Part shown: positions 1-5,943 of the stretch, one piece after another | Numbering within the stretch: the stretch's first letter is position 1 | Layout of the letters: every line of letters starts with the position of its first letter | Assembly (NCBI GenBank): GCA_964388985.1 | Contig: CAYMCJ010000015.1 | Coordinates: 1 to 22,129, forward strand | From: CAYMCJ01 sp964388985 | GTDB lineage: Bacteria; Patescibacteriota; Patescibacteriia; Patescibacteriales; CAYMCJ01 | Length of the DNA stretch: 22,129 nt | Reading direction: 5' to 3' | Position numbers and translations under genes: made by a program | The notes under the pieces: generated by a model | The model's input: the letters and a program-made list of their open reading frames with translations, nothing else | Told to the model about the DNA's origin: nothing | The model's database searches: none

Positions 1-83
1 CTGAGGGGACTGCCGCAGGGATAGAGCCGTGGAAACCGCAGCAACCCCCTTCGGGAGACTACTGCGGAACTAAAAATTATCTG
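1..83. other. Unresolved structured stretch at the window edge
   Basis: No protein gene is visible. The stretch is GC-rich compared with the AT-rich spacer after it. It contains CCGCAG near 36-41 facing CTGCGG near 61-67, and an inner stem capped by a TTCG-type loop (CCC-TTCG-GGG around 46-56). This suggests the end of a folded RNA or another tRNA-derived palindromic piece. I compared it from memory with RNase P RNA, tmRNA, SRP RNA and 5S rRNA and found no convincing match. The left part lies outside the window. Confidence 0.3.
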
Positions 84-154
84 CTCGGGGGCAGGGATTC
101 GAACCCCGATTGACAGGACCAAAACCTGCTGTCTTACCCTTGGACGACCCCCGA
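84..154 (-). tRNA. tRNA-Gln (anticodon TTG)
   Basis: Read on the minus strand this is a complete 71-nt cloverleaf. The acceptor stem is TCGGGGG/CCCCCGA, the D arm GTCC/AGAC-like, and the anticodon stem GCAGG/CCTGT with loop TTTTGGT, giving anticodon TTG. The T arm is CGGGG-TTCGAAT-CCCTG. The discriminator base is G and no CCA is encoded. It lies 26 bp downstream of the broken tRNA at 181-304 and probably shares its promoter. Confidence 0.9.
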
Positions 155-180
155 ATAATTTTATTTAATTTTATTTTATT

Positions 181-304
181 GTCGGGAATTCGTCCGCCAA
201 TTTAGGCCTGTGGCCTGGCGGATCACTCACTAACGTTCGTGAAAACCCGATTGATCCCGCTCCTCGCGAGGGGCGGGACTGTCCTACCATTAGACGATCC
301 CCGA
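181..304 (-). pseudogene. tRNA gene (Gln/Glu-like) interrupted by palindromic insertions
   Basis: The 5' part reads as a normal tRNA: acceptor strand TCGGGGA, then TC, then a D arm GTCTAATGGTAGGAC closely matching the neighbouring tRNA-Gln. The anticodon arm is abnormal. Instead of 17 nt it is about 26 nt and folds into one long GC-rich helix around CCTCGCGAGG, so no standard anticodon loop can be assigned. After CGGGTT in the T loop about 51 foreign bases follow, and the tRNA then resumes with CGAATTCCCGAC. The T-stem 3' half is missing: that section is 7 nt shorter than in tRNA-Gln. I read it as a tRNA destroyed by palindromic elements. A spliced tRNA is less likely because even the joined product lacks a proper T stem. 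Confidence 0.7.
190..243 (-). repeat. Palindromic insert in the tRNA T loop
   Basis: The insert contains TCACGAACGTTAGTGAGTGA (minus strand, 223-242), followed by a hairpin opened by CCGCCAGGCC and closed by a GGCGG run. The same 20 nt occur exactly, on the plus strand, in both 137-bp units behind tRNA-Gly, where they are likewise followed by a CCGCC...GGCGG hairpin. This makes it a dispersed element rather than a local oddity. Edges are approximate. Confidence 0.7.
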
Positions 305-339
305 ATATTCAAAAACCACCTTTGCGGCGGTATAATATT

Positions 340-368
340 ATATTAATATACATTTTTATCTATGTCAA
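340..368 (-). promoter_or_regulatory. Promoter for the minus-strand tRNAs
   Basis: On the minus strand there is a perfect -35 TTGACA (363-368), a 17-nt spacer and a -10 TAATAT (340-345), placing the start about 30 nt before the broken tRNA. A short hairpin (ACCGCC-GCAAA-GGTGGT, 315-331) followed by five T lies immediately downstream. It could be a weak terminator for ftsX or part of the tRNA leader. Confidence 0.6.
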
Positions 369-416
369 AACTAATTAAAATTAAATCGTAAATCAACAAT
401 CTGAAATCGAAAATCC

Positions 417-1331
417 TTACACCCTGGCATATTTCTTAACCGCTATCAGACTGGCTAAAATATTTATTATCGCCACGCCCGCAAACTGCGAACCGAATAT
501 TTTAATAAAATTCTCATTAAAATAAGAAATTATATTAATATCAGAGCCAACAAAAAAAGTATCAAGATACGGCTGCAATAAATTTAAAAACGGATAAAAA
601 ACCATAGCTACGACTATCACGCCGGCCAACGAATAAATTAAACTGGAAATCAAAAATGGCCAATAAATAAATGAATTTGAAGCCCCCACCAATCTCTTTA
701 TCGCAATTTCCCTCCGGTGGGTATAGATGGAAACTCTGATGGAATTATATACGACCAGTAAAGTTATTAATAAAAAAATAAGACTGGCAAACACGCCAAC
801 CTTGTTTACCTTGTCCGTAATATTGTTAATTTTATCCAACATTAACTTGTGGTCGGTAAAATTTCGAGACTCAATAATATCATCATCAATTTTGTTTAAT
901 TCATTAATTAATTTATTTACCAATTCCGTGTCTTTCGGGCTGATTACCAAGCTCGGCGTTAAAGGATTTGTTCCCAGTTCACGCAACGCCTGCATAATTT
1001 CAGGATTATCCTCATTTTTCTGCCGGAAGAATTCCAAAGCTTCGGCTTGGGAAATATACCCCACCTCCTTTACGTTATCCATATTACTAACCTTTGCTTT
1101 CAGAGCCATTATCCTTTCTTCACTTGAATCGGATTTTAAATATAGGCTAATATCAATTTTTTCTTTAACCGCCTTAATGGCATTTTTACTTATCAACTGC
1201 GCCACCAGAAGCATATTAACCGACACCAAAGCTAAAATTATAATAGTAACGGTAACTATGGATAACCAGATATTTCTAAAAATATCCTGAAAACTAAATT
1301 TTATTATTCTGGCCAATGATAATAAAAACAT
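417..1331 (-). CDS. ftsX: Cell division ABC transporter permease FtsX
   Basis: The 304-residue length is typical of the family. FtsX is the membrane half of FtsEX, which sits at the septal ring and couples ATP hydrolysis by FtsE to activation of peptidoglycan hydrolases outside the membrane. The sequence shows four membrane segments (about 22-44, 177-199, 222-248, 277-299). A large extracytoplasmic loop (about 45-176) lies between the first two, and the conserved stretch RREIAIKRLVGAS (206-218) follows segment 2. It follows ftsE at 1440-2120 in the same direction after a 108-bp spacer, so the two are probably co-transcribed. The spacer is filled with short AATTTGT-type tandem repeats and no clear Shine-Dalgarno site precedes the ATG. 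The assignment is firm from topology, motif and neighbour. Confidence 0.93.
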   Translation of the reverse strand: MFLLSLARIIKFSFQDIFRNIWLSIVTVTIIILALVSVNMLLVAQLISKNAIKAVKEKIDISLYLKSDSSEERIMALKAKVSNMDNVKEVGYISQAEALEFFRQKNEDNPEIMQALRELGTNPLTPSLVISPKDTELVNKLINELNKIDDDIIESRNFTDHKLMLDKINNITDKVNKVGVFASLIFLLITLLVVYNSIRVSIYTHRREIAIKRLVGASNSFIYWPFLISSLIYSLAGVIVVAMVFYPFLNLLQPYLDTFFVGSDINIISYFNENFIKIFGSQFAGVAIINILASLIAVKKYARV

Positions 1332-1439
1332 GGTTGTAATTTATAATTTGTAATTTGTAATTTGTAATTTAGAGACCCTTTATTCTGTAAACATGCTAAA
1401 TTTATTTTCACTCCAAATTACTAACTACCAAATTACCAA
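1332..1439. repeat. Simple tandem repeats between ftsE and ftsX
   Basis: Several copies of a 7-nt unit (TAATTTG) run from about 1339 to 1372. Complementary CAAATTAC-type copies lie around 1413-1445, so the arms could pair into an AT-rich hairpin. The repeat runs into the last codons of ftsE. Confidence 0.55.
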
Positions 1440-2120
1440 TTACAATATATATTTTCCTTTTTCCCGGTCGCTTACAAGCCGGCCGTTGTCTATGGTTATT
1501 ACTCTTTTTCTTAATTTATTGACTATTTCACGGTTATGCGTAACTAACATAACCGTTGTCCCGAATTTATTTATACGAAGCAGCAAATCAATAATTTCAT
1601 TAGCATTAATGGAATCAAGGTTGCCGGTCGGCTCGTCAGCCAAAAGAATTTTCGGCCGATGAACCAAGGCCCTGGCAATGGCCGCTCTTTGCTGCTCACC
1701 CCCGGAAACTTCATGCGGATAACGCTCCTGTTTGTCTTCCAACCCGACTATCTTCATAACATGGGGAACAATATTTTTTATTTTTTTCGGAGTTTGACCG
1801 CACACCTGCAAGGCAAAAGCGACATTTTCCCCTAAATTTTTTTTGGGCAATAATTTAAAATCCTGAAAAATAACCCCTATCTGCCGCCTCAAAAAGGGTA
1901 TTTCCCTCTGTCCGATATTGGTAATATCCCATCCGCCTATTAAAACCTTACCTTGGCTGACTTTTTCTTCTCCGGTTAATATTTTTACTATTGTAGTTTT
2001 GCCTGTACCCGACTGCCCCACCGCCGAAACAAACTCGCCCGGCTTAATATGCAAATTAACACTATCAAGCGCTTTTATGTTGGGGCTGTATATTTTTGAA
2101 ATATTTAATAATTTAATCAT
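1440..2120 (-). CDS. ftsE: Cell division ATP-binding protein FtsE
   Basis: This 226-residue ABC ATPase powers the FtsEX complex at the division septum. All nucleotide-binding motifs are present in order: Walker A GQSGTGKTT (35-43), Q-loop Q86, ABC signature VSGGEQQR (138-145), Walker B ILLADE (158-163) with DEPTGNLD following, and the switch histidine H195. The C-terminus carries a short basic tail (REKGKYIL). Length matches FtsE, and the immediately downstream ftsX separates it from LolD-type paralogues. No Shine-Dalgarno site is visible before the ATG. Translation may rely on an AT-rich unstructured leader. Confidence 0.93.
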   Translation of the reverse strand: MIKLLNISKIYSPNIKALDSVNLHIKPGEFVSAVGQSGTGKTTIVKILTGEEKVSQGKVLIGGWDITNIGQREIPFLRRQIGVIFQDFKLLPKKNLGENVAFALQVCGQTPKKIKNIVPHVMKIVGLEDKQERYPHEVSGGEQQRAAIARALVHRPKILLADEPTGNLDSINANEIIDLLLRINKFGTTVMLVTHNREIVNKLRKRVITIDNGRLVSDREKGKYIL

Positions 2121-2194
2121 TTTATTGTATTTTAATTAATGGCCCTTTGGAAAATATTGTGGGCAGTTTTATTTTATTCGCTTTTTTGTTGTTT

Positions 2195-2285
2195 TAAAAA
2201 ATAAGAAAAATAAGAAATGACTTAAAACCGCATTGAGTAATTCTTATTTTTCTTCTTGTTCTTATTTTTCTTATTTATCTTATTT
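2195..2285. repeat. Inverted repeat between carboxypeptidase and ftsE genes
   Basis: A run of AATAAGAAAAATAAGAA near 2199-2218 is mirrored by TTCTTATTTTTCTTATT near 2260-2279, separated by about 45 bp. The arms match over roughly 20 nt. The structure lies downstream of the carboxypeptidase stop and upstream of ftsE, so it may end the first transcript, although its low complexity makes chance pairing possible. The rest of the 227-bp spacer shows nothing else. Confidence 0.4.
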
Positions 2286-2347
2286 CTCTTCTAACCCAAA
2301 AAATTATTCAAAGGACCATATAAATATTTGTCAAAAAAAACAAAAAA

Positions 2348-3931
2348 TTATTTTTTTCTTAAACCGTATCGGATTAATTCTTCGGTCTCATAAAAACTAA
2401 TATCGCGGCTGCCGGCCCCCATTATAACGGTTGTAATAAATTTGCTCCCTAATCCAACTCTGGTCATAAGGCAGTAGCCGGCTTCGTCCAAATACCCTGT
2501 TTTTGAACCGACAATATTATATTTATTTAAACCAATCAGCTGATTTGTATTTCTAAGTTTGTGTCTTTTATTTGTGTTGATTGTATAAAATTCGTATTCA
2601 AGGCTGACACTTGCTTTCTGGATAATTGGATTTTTAAACACCTCTTTTGTTATTATAGCATAATCCAAAGAAGAACTCACGTTCTCGGGGGACAATCCTG
2701 TCGGTTCAATAAATTTTGTCGCCACCGCGCCCCAACCGGCCGCCACCTCGTTCATTTCTTTAATAAAATCATCTCTGGATAACCCGCTCACGCGTACCAA
2801 AGTTTCAATGGTGTTGTTGGCCGAGCCCACCAGGGAAGAATAAACTAAATCTTCAATTGTTAAAGTGTCCCCATCGTCTAATTCCAAACGGGCCGACTCC
2901 CACTGCCGACAATATTCATAATTATATTCCTCATCCTTTTTGTCGTAAGCCACAATTTTATTCAAACTCGGGCGGGTATCTAAAAATACCTTAACAGCCA
3001 CTAATTTGGTCAAACTGGCCAAGGGCAAAGTGGTGGTAGCGCTTTTATTAAATAATATTGTCTGACCGTCTTCTTCAAAAACAACCGCTGATTTAGAAGT
3101 AATAACCGGCTCAATAGTGGCGCCTCTGGCCGAAAAGCCTAAAATTCTTTTATTTGCGTCAGGAGCAATATATAACGGTTCAATCCTTACGTCCACAACG
3201 CCTTCGCTTAAAGAGGCTAATTTTTTAAAAGCCACCTTGTCTAAATCAACCACTCTGCCGGGGTGTAATTTTCTGTCCGGACCGTAATCATTTACCACTA
3301 CATCAACAAATTTATTATTTTCCCGGTTATAAACTCTCAATCTGGATTCGGAAGGAAAATCAGGGGAAGCGGCGAAATTTCCACCTTTATATCCATACCA
3401 ACTGGCCCGACCGACCGTTAAAACATCCGGATAGGACAAAACAGCCAAACGCGCAAACGGCAAATGGATTAAAGAGCGGACAAACTTTTCCTCTAAAAAA
3501 TCTTGTGTTGGCAAGGGCCGCCAGGTAGAATAATTTTTATCATAAAAAAAGACTTGCTTATAATTATTCGTTTCTTGTCCATAAGAAAATTGAATATAAA
3601 ACGGTTTGTGATTATCGTAAGCATTTTTATTTTTAAATTCAAACTGATAAATTCTGCTTATTTTATCTAAATTCCAAGGCATCTCCATATCATCATTAAT
3701 TTCAATCATTTCCACTCCGGTTGCCTGGTTCAATGTGCCGGGAATTAATGAAAGTTTTAAGGAATCATCAAAGGCGCTTACGGTATAACCCCTATCAACC
3801 GTATTTTTATCCAAATTAATAAAATATTCAGGGTTGATTATTTCTTTTTCGGTTTCCCCTTCGGCATAAACAAAATTACCGGCAATTACCAGTAATATAA
3901 CAAATAAAATAAAATAAAAATTTTTCCACAT
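2348..3931 (-). CDS. Secreted RlpA-like barrel / D-alanyl-D-alanine carboxypeptidase (S11) fusion
   Basis: A secreted or membrane-tethered peptidoglycan enzyme of 527 residues from the chosen start. Residue numbers here count from an in-frame ATG at 3985 (subtract 18). A hydrophobic signal segment covers 23-40. An N-terminal region (43-185) is unassigned. A double-psi barrel of the RlpA type follows (191-272: ASWYG at 194-198, VVVNDYGPD at 229-237, HPGRVVDLD at 241-249). An S11 penicillin-binding domain follows (290-545) with the full triad S324-LTK327, S388-A-N390 and K495-T-G497, so transpeptidase-type chemistry should be intact. It would trim the terminal D-Ala of muropeptides. I chose the ATG at 3931 because a tRNA-Gly promoter occupies 3932-3960 and GAAGAGACGAAGTC precedes this ATG as a plausible ribosome site. 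ATG 3949 is the alternative. Confidence 0.85.
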   Translation of the reverse strand: MWKNFYFILFVILLVIAGNFVYAEGETEKEIINPEYFINLDKNTVDRGYTVSAFDDSLKLSLIPGTLNQATGVEMIEINDDMEMPWNLDKISRIYQFEFKNKNAYDNHKPFYIQFSYGQETNNYKQVFFYDKNYSTWRPLPTQDFLEEKFVRSLIHLPFARLAVLSYPDVLTVGRASWYGYKGGNFAASPDFPSESRLRVYNRENNKFVDVVVNDYGPDRKLHPGRVVDLDKVAFKKLASLSEGVVDVRIEPLYIAPDANKRILGFSARGATIEPVITSKSAVVFEEDGQTILFNKSATTTLPLASLTKLVAVKVFLDTRPSLNKIVAYDKKDEEYNYEYCRQWESARLELDDGDTLTIEDLVYSSLVGSANNTIETLVRVSGLSRDDFIKEMNEVAAGWGAVATKFIEPTGLSPENVSSSLDYAIITKEVFKNPIIQKASVSLEYEFYTINTNKRHKLRNTNQLIGLNKYNIVGSKTGYLDEAGYCLMTRVGLGSKFITTVIMGAGSRDISFYETEELIRYGLRKK

Positions 3932-3960
3932 TTGACTTCGTCTCTTCATAACAATATAAT
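3932..3960 (+). promoter_or_regulatory. Promoter of tRNA-Gly
   Basis: There is a -35 TTGACT (3932-3937), a 17-nt spacer and a perfect -10 TATAAT (3955-3960), 30 bp before the tRNA. The promoter overlaps the start of the divergent carboxypeptidase gene. Confidence 0.75.
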
Positions 3961-3987
3961 TATAACATAAAACCGAATTAGACAAAA
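3959..3987 (-). promoter_or_regulatory. Divergent promoter of the carboxypeptidase gene
   Basis: On the minus strand a perfect TATAAT (3959-3964) is preceded by TGT, an extended -10. A weak -35 TTTTGT (3982-3987) lies 17 nt upstream. The predicted start near 3952 leaves about 20 nt of leader before ATG 3931. Its -10 overlaps that of the tRNA-Gly promoter by two bases, so the two cannot be occupied at once. Confidence 0.5.
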
Positions 3988-3989
3988 TT

Positions 3990-4060
3990 GCGGGTATAGT
4001 ATAATGGCAGTACGCGACCTTCCCAAGGTTGAGGCACGGGTCCGATTCCCGTTACCCGCT
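3990..4060 (+). tRNA. tRNA-Gly (anticodon CCC)
   Basis: The cloverleaf is complete at 71 nt. The acceptor stem is GCGGGTA/TACCCGC, the anticodon stem CGACC/GGTTG with loop TTCCCAA (anticodon CCC), and the T arm ACGGG-TCCGATT-CCCGT. The discriminator base is T and no CCA is encoded. Its 3' end (TTACCCGCTCA) is the sequence that recurs at 4189-4199, 4326-4336 and 4435-4447. Confidence 0.92.
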
Positions 4061-4190
4061 CAAAGTAAAAATTAATAAACCAACAAAGGGTCTCACGAAC
4101 GTTAGTGAGTGACCCGCCCATCTGCGAAGCAGATGTCTGGCGGGCGATTCCCGCCTTGCCCGCGCAGGAGCATAGCGACTTGCGGGGGTT
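4054..4190 (+). repeat. 137-bp tandem unit, copy 1
   Basis: The unit begins inside the tRNA-Gly acceptor 3' strand (ACCCGCTCAAAG). It then holds an AT-rich linker, the 20-nt core TCACGAACGTTAGTGAGTGA, and a hairpin with tip CATCTGC-GAA-GCAGATG (4119-4135) inside a CCCGCC...GGCGGG clamp. Next comes a T-loop-like GATTCCCG, a second GC-rich hairpin (CCCGCGCA...TGCGGG), and finally TTACCCGCTC again. Confidence 0.85.
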
Positions 4191-4327
4191 ACCCGCTCAA
4201 AGTAAAAATTAATAAACCAACAAAGGGTCTCACGAACGTTAGTGAGTGACCCGCCCATCTGCGAAGCAGATGTCTGGCGGGCGATTCCCGCCTTGCCCGC
4301 GCAGGAGCATAGCGACTTGCGGGGGTT
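4191..4327 (+). repeat. 137-bp tandem unit, copy 2
   Basis: By eye this is an exact head-to-tail copy of 4054-4190, offset 137 bp throughout, including both hairpins and the 20-nt core. The identity implies recent duplication or an assembly artefact at a repeat. It ends in the same tRNA-Gly acceptor tail. Confidence 0.85.
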
Positions 4328-4457
4328 ACCCGCTCAGATTTTGATAAAATTCGTCAACGGGGCAAACTACTAATATCAAGTAGTTTTGGAATGATTTCCG
4401 CCTGTCCCGCTGATAAGCAAGGCGAATTAGGCGGGATTACCCGCTCAAAAACTGAAG
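4328..4457 (+). repeat. Third, diverged unit of the tRNA-tail array
   Basis: It starts with ACCCGCTCA from the second copy, has an unrelated AT-rich interior with a small hairpin (ACTACT...AGTAGT near 4367-4385), then GATTTCCGCC. A CCGCCT...AGGCGG hairpin follows and the unit finishes with ATTACCCGCTCA. The plan is the same as in the 137-bp units, a T-loop-like piece, a GC hairpin and the tRNA-Gly tail, but with different filler. Confidence 0.6.
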
Positions 4458-4530
4458 GCCGATATAGCTCAACCGGTAGAGCAATTCCTTCGTAAGGAAG
4501 AGGTTGTCGGTTCGACTCCGACTATCGGCT
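4458..4530 (+). tRNA. tRNA-Thr (anticodon CGT)
   Basis: This is a 73-nt cloverleaf. The acceptor stem is GCCGATA/TATCGGC, the D arm GCTC/GAGC, the anticodon stem ATTCC/GGAAG with one A-G end mismatch, and the loop TTCGTAA (anticodon CGT, A37 as expected for Thr). The T arm is GTCGG-TTCGACT-CCGAC. The discriminator base is T and no CCA is encoded. It is probably transcribed with tRNA-Gly through the repeat array. Confidence 0.92.
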
Positions 4531-4614
4531 CAAATTTAATAAAGCCTGTCCCGATGAATATCGGGACAAAGCAGGGGGCTATGGGTTGGGTCCCGTCTTC
4601 GGCTCAAATTTAAT
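4525..4614 (+). repeat. Duplicated tRNA-Thr 3' end with a palindrome between
   Basis: The last six bases of the tRNA-Thr plus ten flanking bases (TCGGCTCAAATTTAAT, 4525-4540) recur exactly at 4599-4614, 74 bp later, which is about one tRNA length. Between them is a perfect palindrome GTCCCGAT-GAAT-ATCGGGAC (4548-4567) and a T-arm-like GGGTTGGGTCCC. It resembles an attachment-site duplication or a remnant of another tRNA. Confidence 0.6.
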
Positions 4615-4616
4615 TT

Positions 4617-4652
4617 AAAACAAAAAAGTTTGCTGGCAAACTTTTTTGTTTT
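4617..4652. terminator. Strong bidirectional terminator
   Basis: A perfect 16-bp stem (AAAACAAAAAAGTTTG / CAAACTTTTTTGTTTT) with loop CTGG is A-rich on one side and T-rich on the other, so it works in both directions. It ends the plus-strand tRNA unit and the minus-strand genes converging from 4665 upward. Confidence 0.88.
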
Positions 4653-4664
4653 AAAATTATTTCT

Positions 4665-5930
4665 TTAATCAGCTAAAATTAAAACTCGCGTATCATTTAT
4701 TTTGTCTTTCAAATACTCGTCCAGTGTTATTGCTCTTACAAAAATATAAAATAAATTATTATCGGTTGACTTAATCGCTTCGTCTCTTTTCAAAATATAA
4801 TACCCCTTGTCAGTAGTAATAATATTACTAATCTGACCCGATTTCAAACTATTTATTTTATCCTCAAATAACAAATAATCATTATTCTGGTTTGAGCCGC
4901 CGAATTCATCGCCATATCTTTTGCCGATACTATCAAAATTTCCTCCGGCCACAATAAGCTGATAAATTTTATTTATTCTGCTAAAAGCCACTTTGTTAAT
5001 GTCTTCATCTTTTATTAATTGTCTGCTCATTTCTTCTCTGTTAGCTGAATTAAGATTATATTTTTTCGCTAACTTATTTAAAATAATTTTTTTTGCCAAT
5101 TTTGTTTTATCAACATCAACCGCCGTTTCCAAATAATCATAATAATTGATAAAGCCTGCCTTTGTAATTACGGCCGGAACCGGAAAATACTTCGTTATTT
5201 TCCTGCTAATATTATTATCTAGCCCGAATTTAAGTAAAAGTATGGCAAAAATAATATAACTTAAGATAATCAGCAAAACAAAAAACATTATTATATAAAC
5301 AAAAAATTTAAATATTAACTTTATATTTTTTTTATTAAATATTTTATTTATCGCCGCTTTTATCTTCTTTTTTCTTTGCTCTTTTTTTAATATCTGCTTA
5401 TTCTTTTTTTCTTCTTTCGCTCTTTTCGCTTGAAATTTGTTTTCTTCTTTTTTTTCGCGTTTAGCTGTATTTCTTTCTGATTTTTTACCCTGCTTAATAT
5501 TATTAGCCTTATATTCTGACTTAATTTTCTGAATTTCTTCCATTATTTCATTGTAATCACTCTTGCTAACAAGATTTTTATCACTCTCCGGCGGTTTCCC
5601 GTCAACCGGTTTACTCTTAAACTGCTCCCTGTTATTTAAATTTTCTTTTTCTTTTTGCTGATATAAGCTTTTGCCAATTTTTTGCCCGCTAACAGCCTCC
5701 CTGTCTTTCGGGACTATATCTTTTTTATTTCCAACGGAAAGGCTGTCAAGCATTTTCTTTTTTTCAGGGAAAAAAAACGGCTCTTTCTTGTTTTTGCCAC
5801 CATTAAAAAATTTGGTCATCCGTTTAACCCGGCTATCCTTTCCCCCGATATAATCTAAAATAATTTTTCTGGACCGCTTTATTTCTTTTTCATCTAATTT
5901 TCTAATCCCATCAAGGGTTTTTTTTGACAT
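4665..5930 (-). CDS. Membrane-anchored parvulin-like (PpiC/SurA-type) protein
   Basis: The protein has 421 residues. Residues 1-205 are very charged and Lys/Glu-rich, probably cytoplasmic, with coiled-coil-like sections around 125-200. A single membrane segment spans about 206-234. The remainder is extracytoplasmic and ends in a parvulin-like region (about 318-385): IYQLIVAGGNFDSIGKRYGD, then LKSGQISNIITTDKGYYILK, the pattern of PpiC domains. Family members assist folding of exported proteins, but the core looks short and may serve binding rather than catalysis. The gene follows the coiled-coil gene (stop at 5944) by 13 bp, so the two form an operon. The two N-termini resemble each other (KKTLDGI here, GKKLDGI there). 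No Shine-Dalgarno site is evident. Confidence 0.65.
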   Translation of the reverse strand: MSKKTLDGIRKLDEKEIKRSRKIILDYIGGKDSRVKRMTKFFNGGKNKKEPFFFPEKKKMLDSLSVGNKKDIVPKDREAVSGQKIGKSLYQQKEKENLNNREQFKSKPVDGKPPESDKNLVSKSDYNEIMEEIQKIKSEYKANNIKQGKKSERNTAKREKKEENKFQAKRAKEEKKNKQILKKEQRKKKIKAAINKIFNKKNIKLIFKFFVYIIMFFVLLIILSYIIFAILLLKFGLDNNISRKITKYFPVPAVITKAGFINYYDYLETAVDVDKTKLAKKIILNKLAKKYNLNSANREEMSRQLIKDEDINKVAFSRINKIYQLIVAGGNFDSIGKRYGDEFGGSNQNNDYLLFEDKINSLKSGQISNIITTDKGYYILKRDEAIKSTDNNLFYIFVRAITLDEYLKDKINDTRVLILAD

Positions 5931-5943
5931 ATTTATTTACAAC

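Noticed and set aside
4052..4258. A minus-strand open frame over the tandem units
   Set aside because: It runs through tRNA-derived and palindromic repeats, and the translated product is itself a repeat of the unit. No ribosome site is present.
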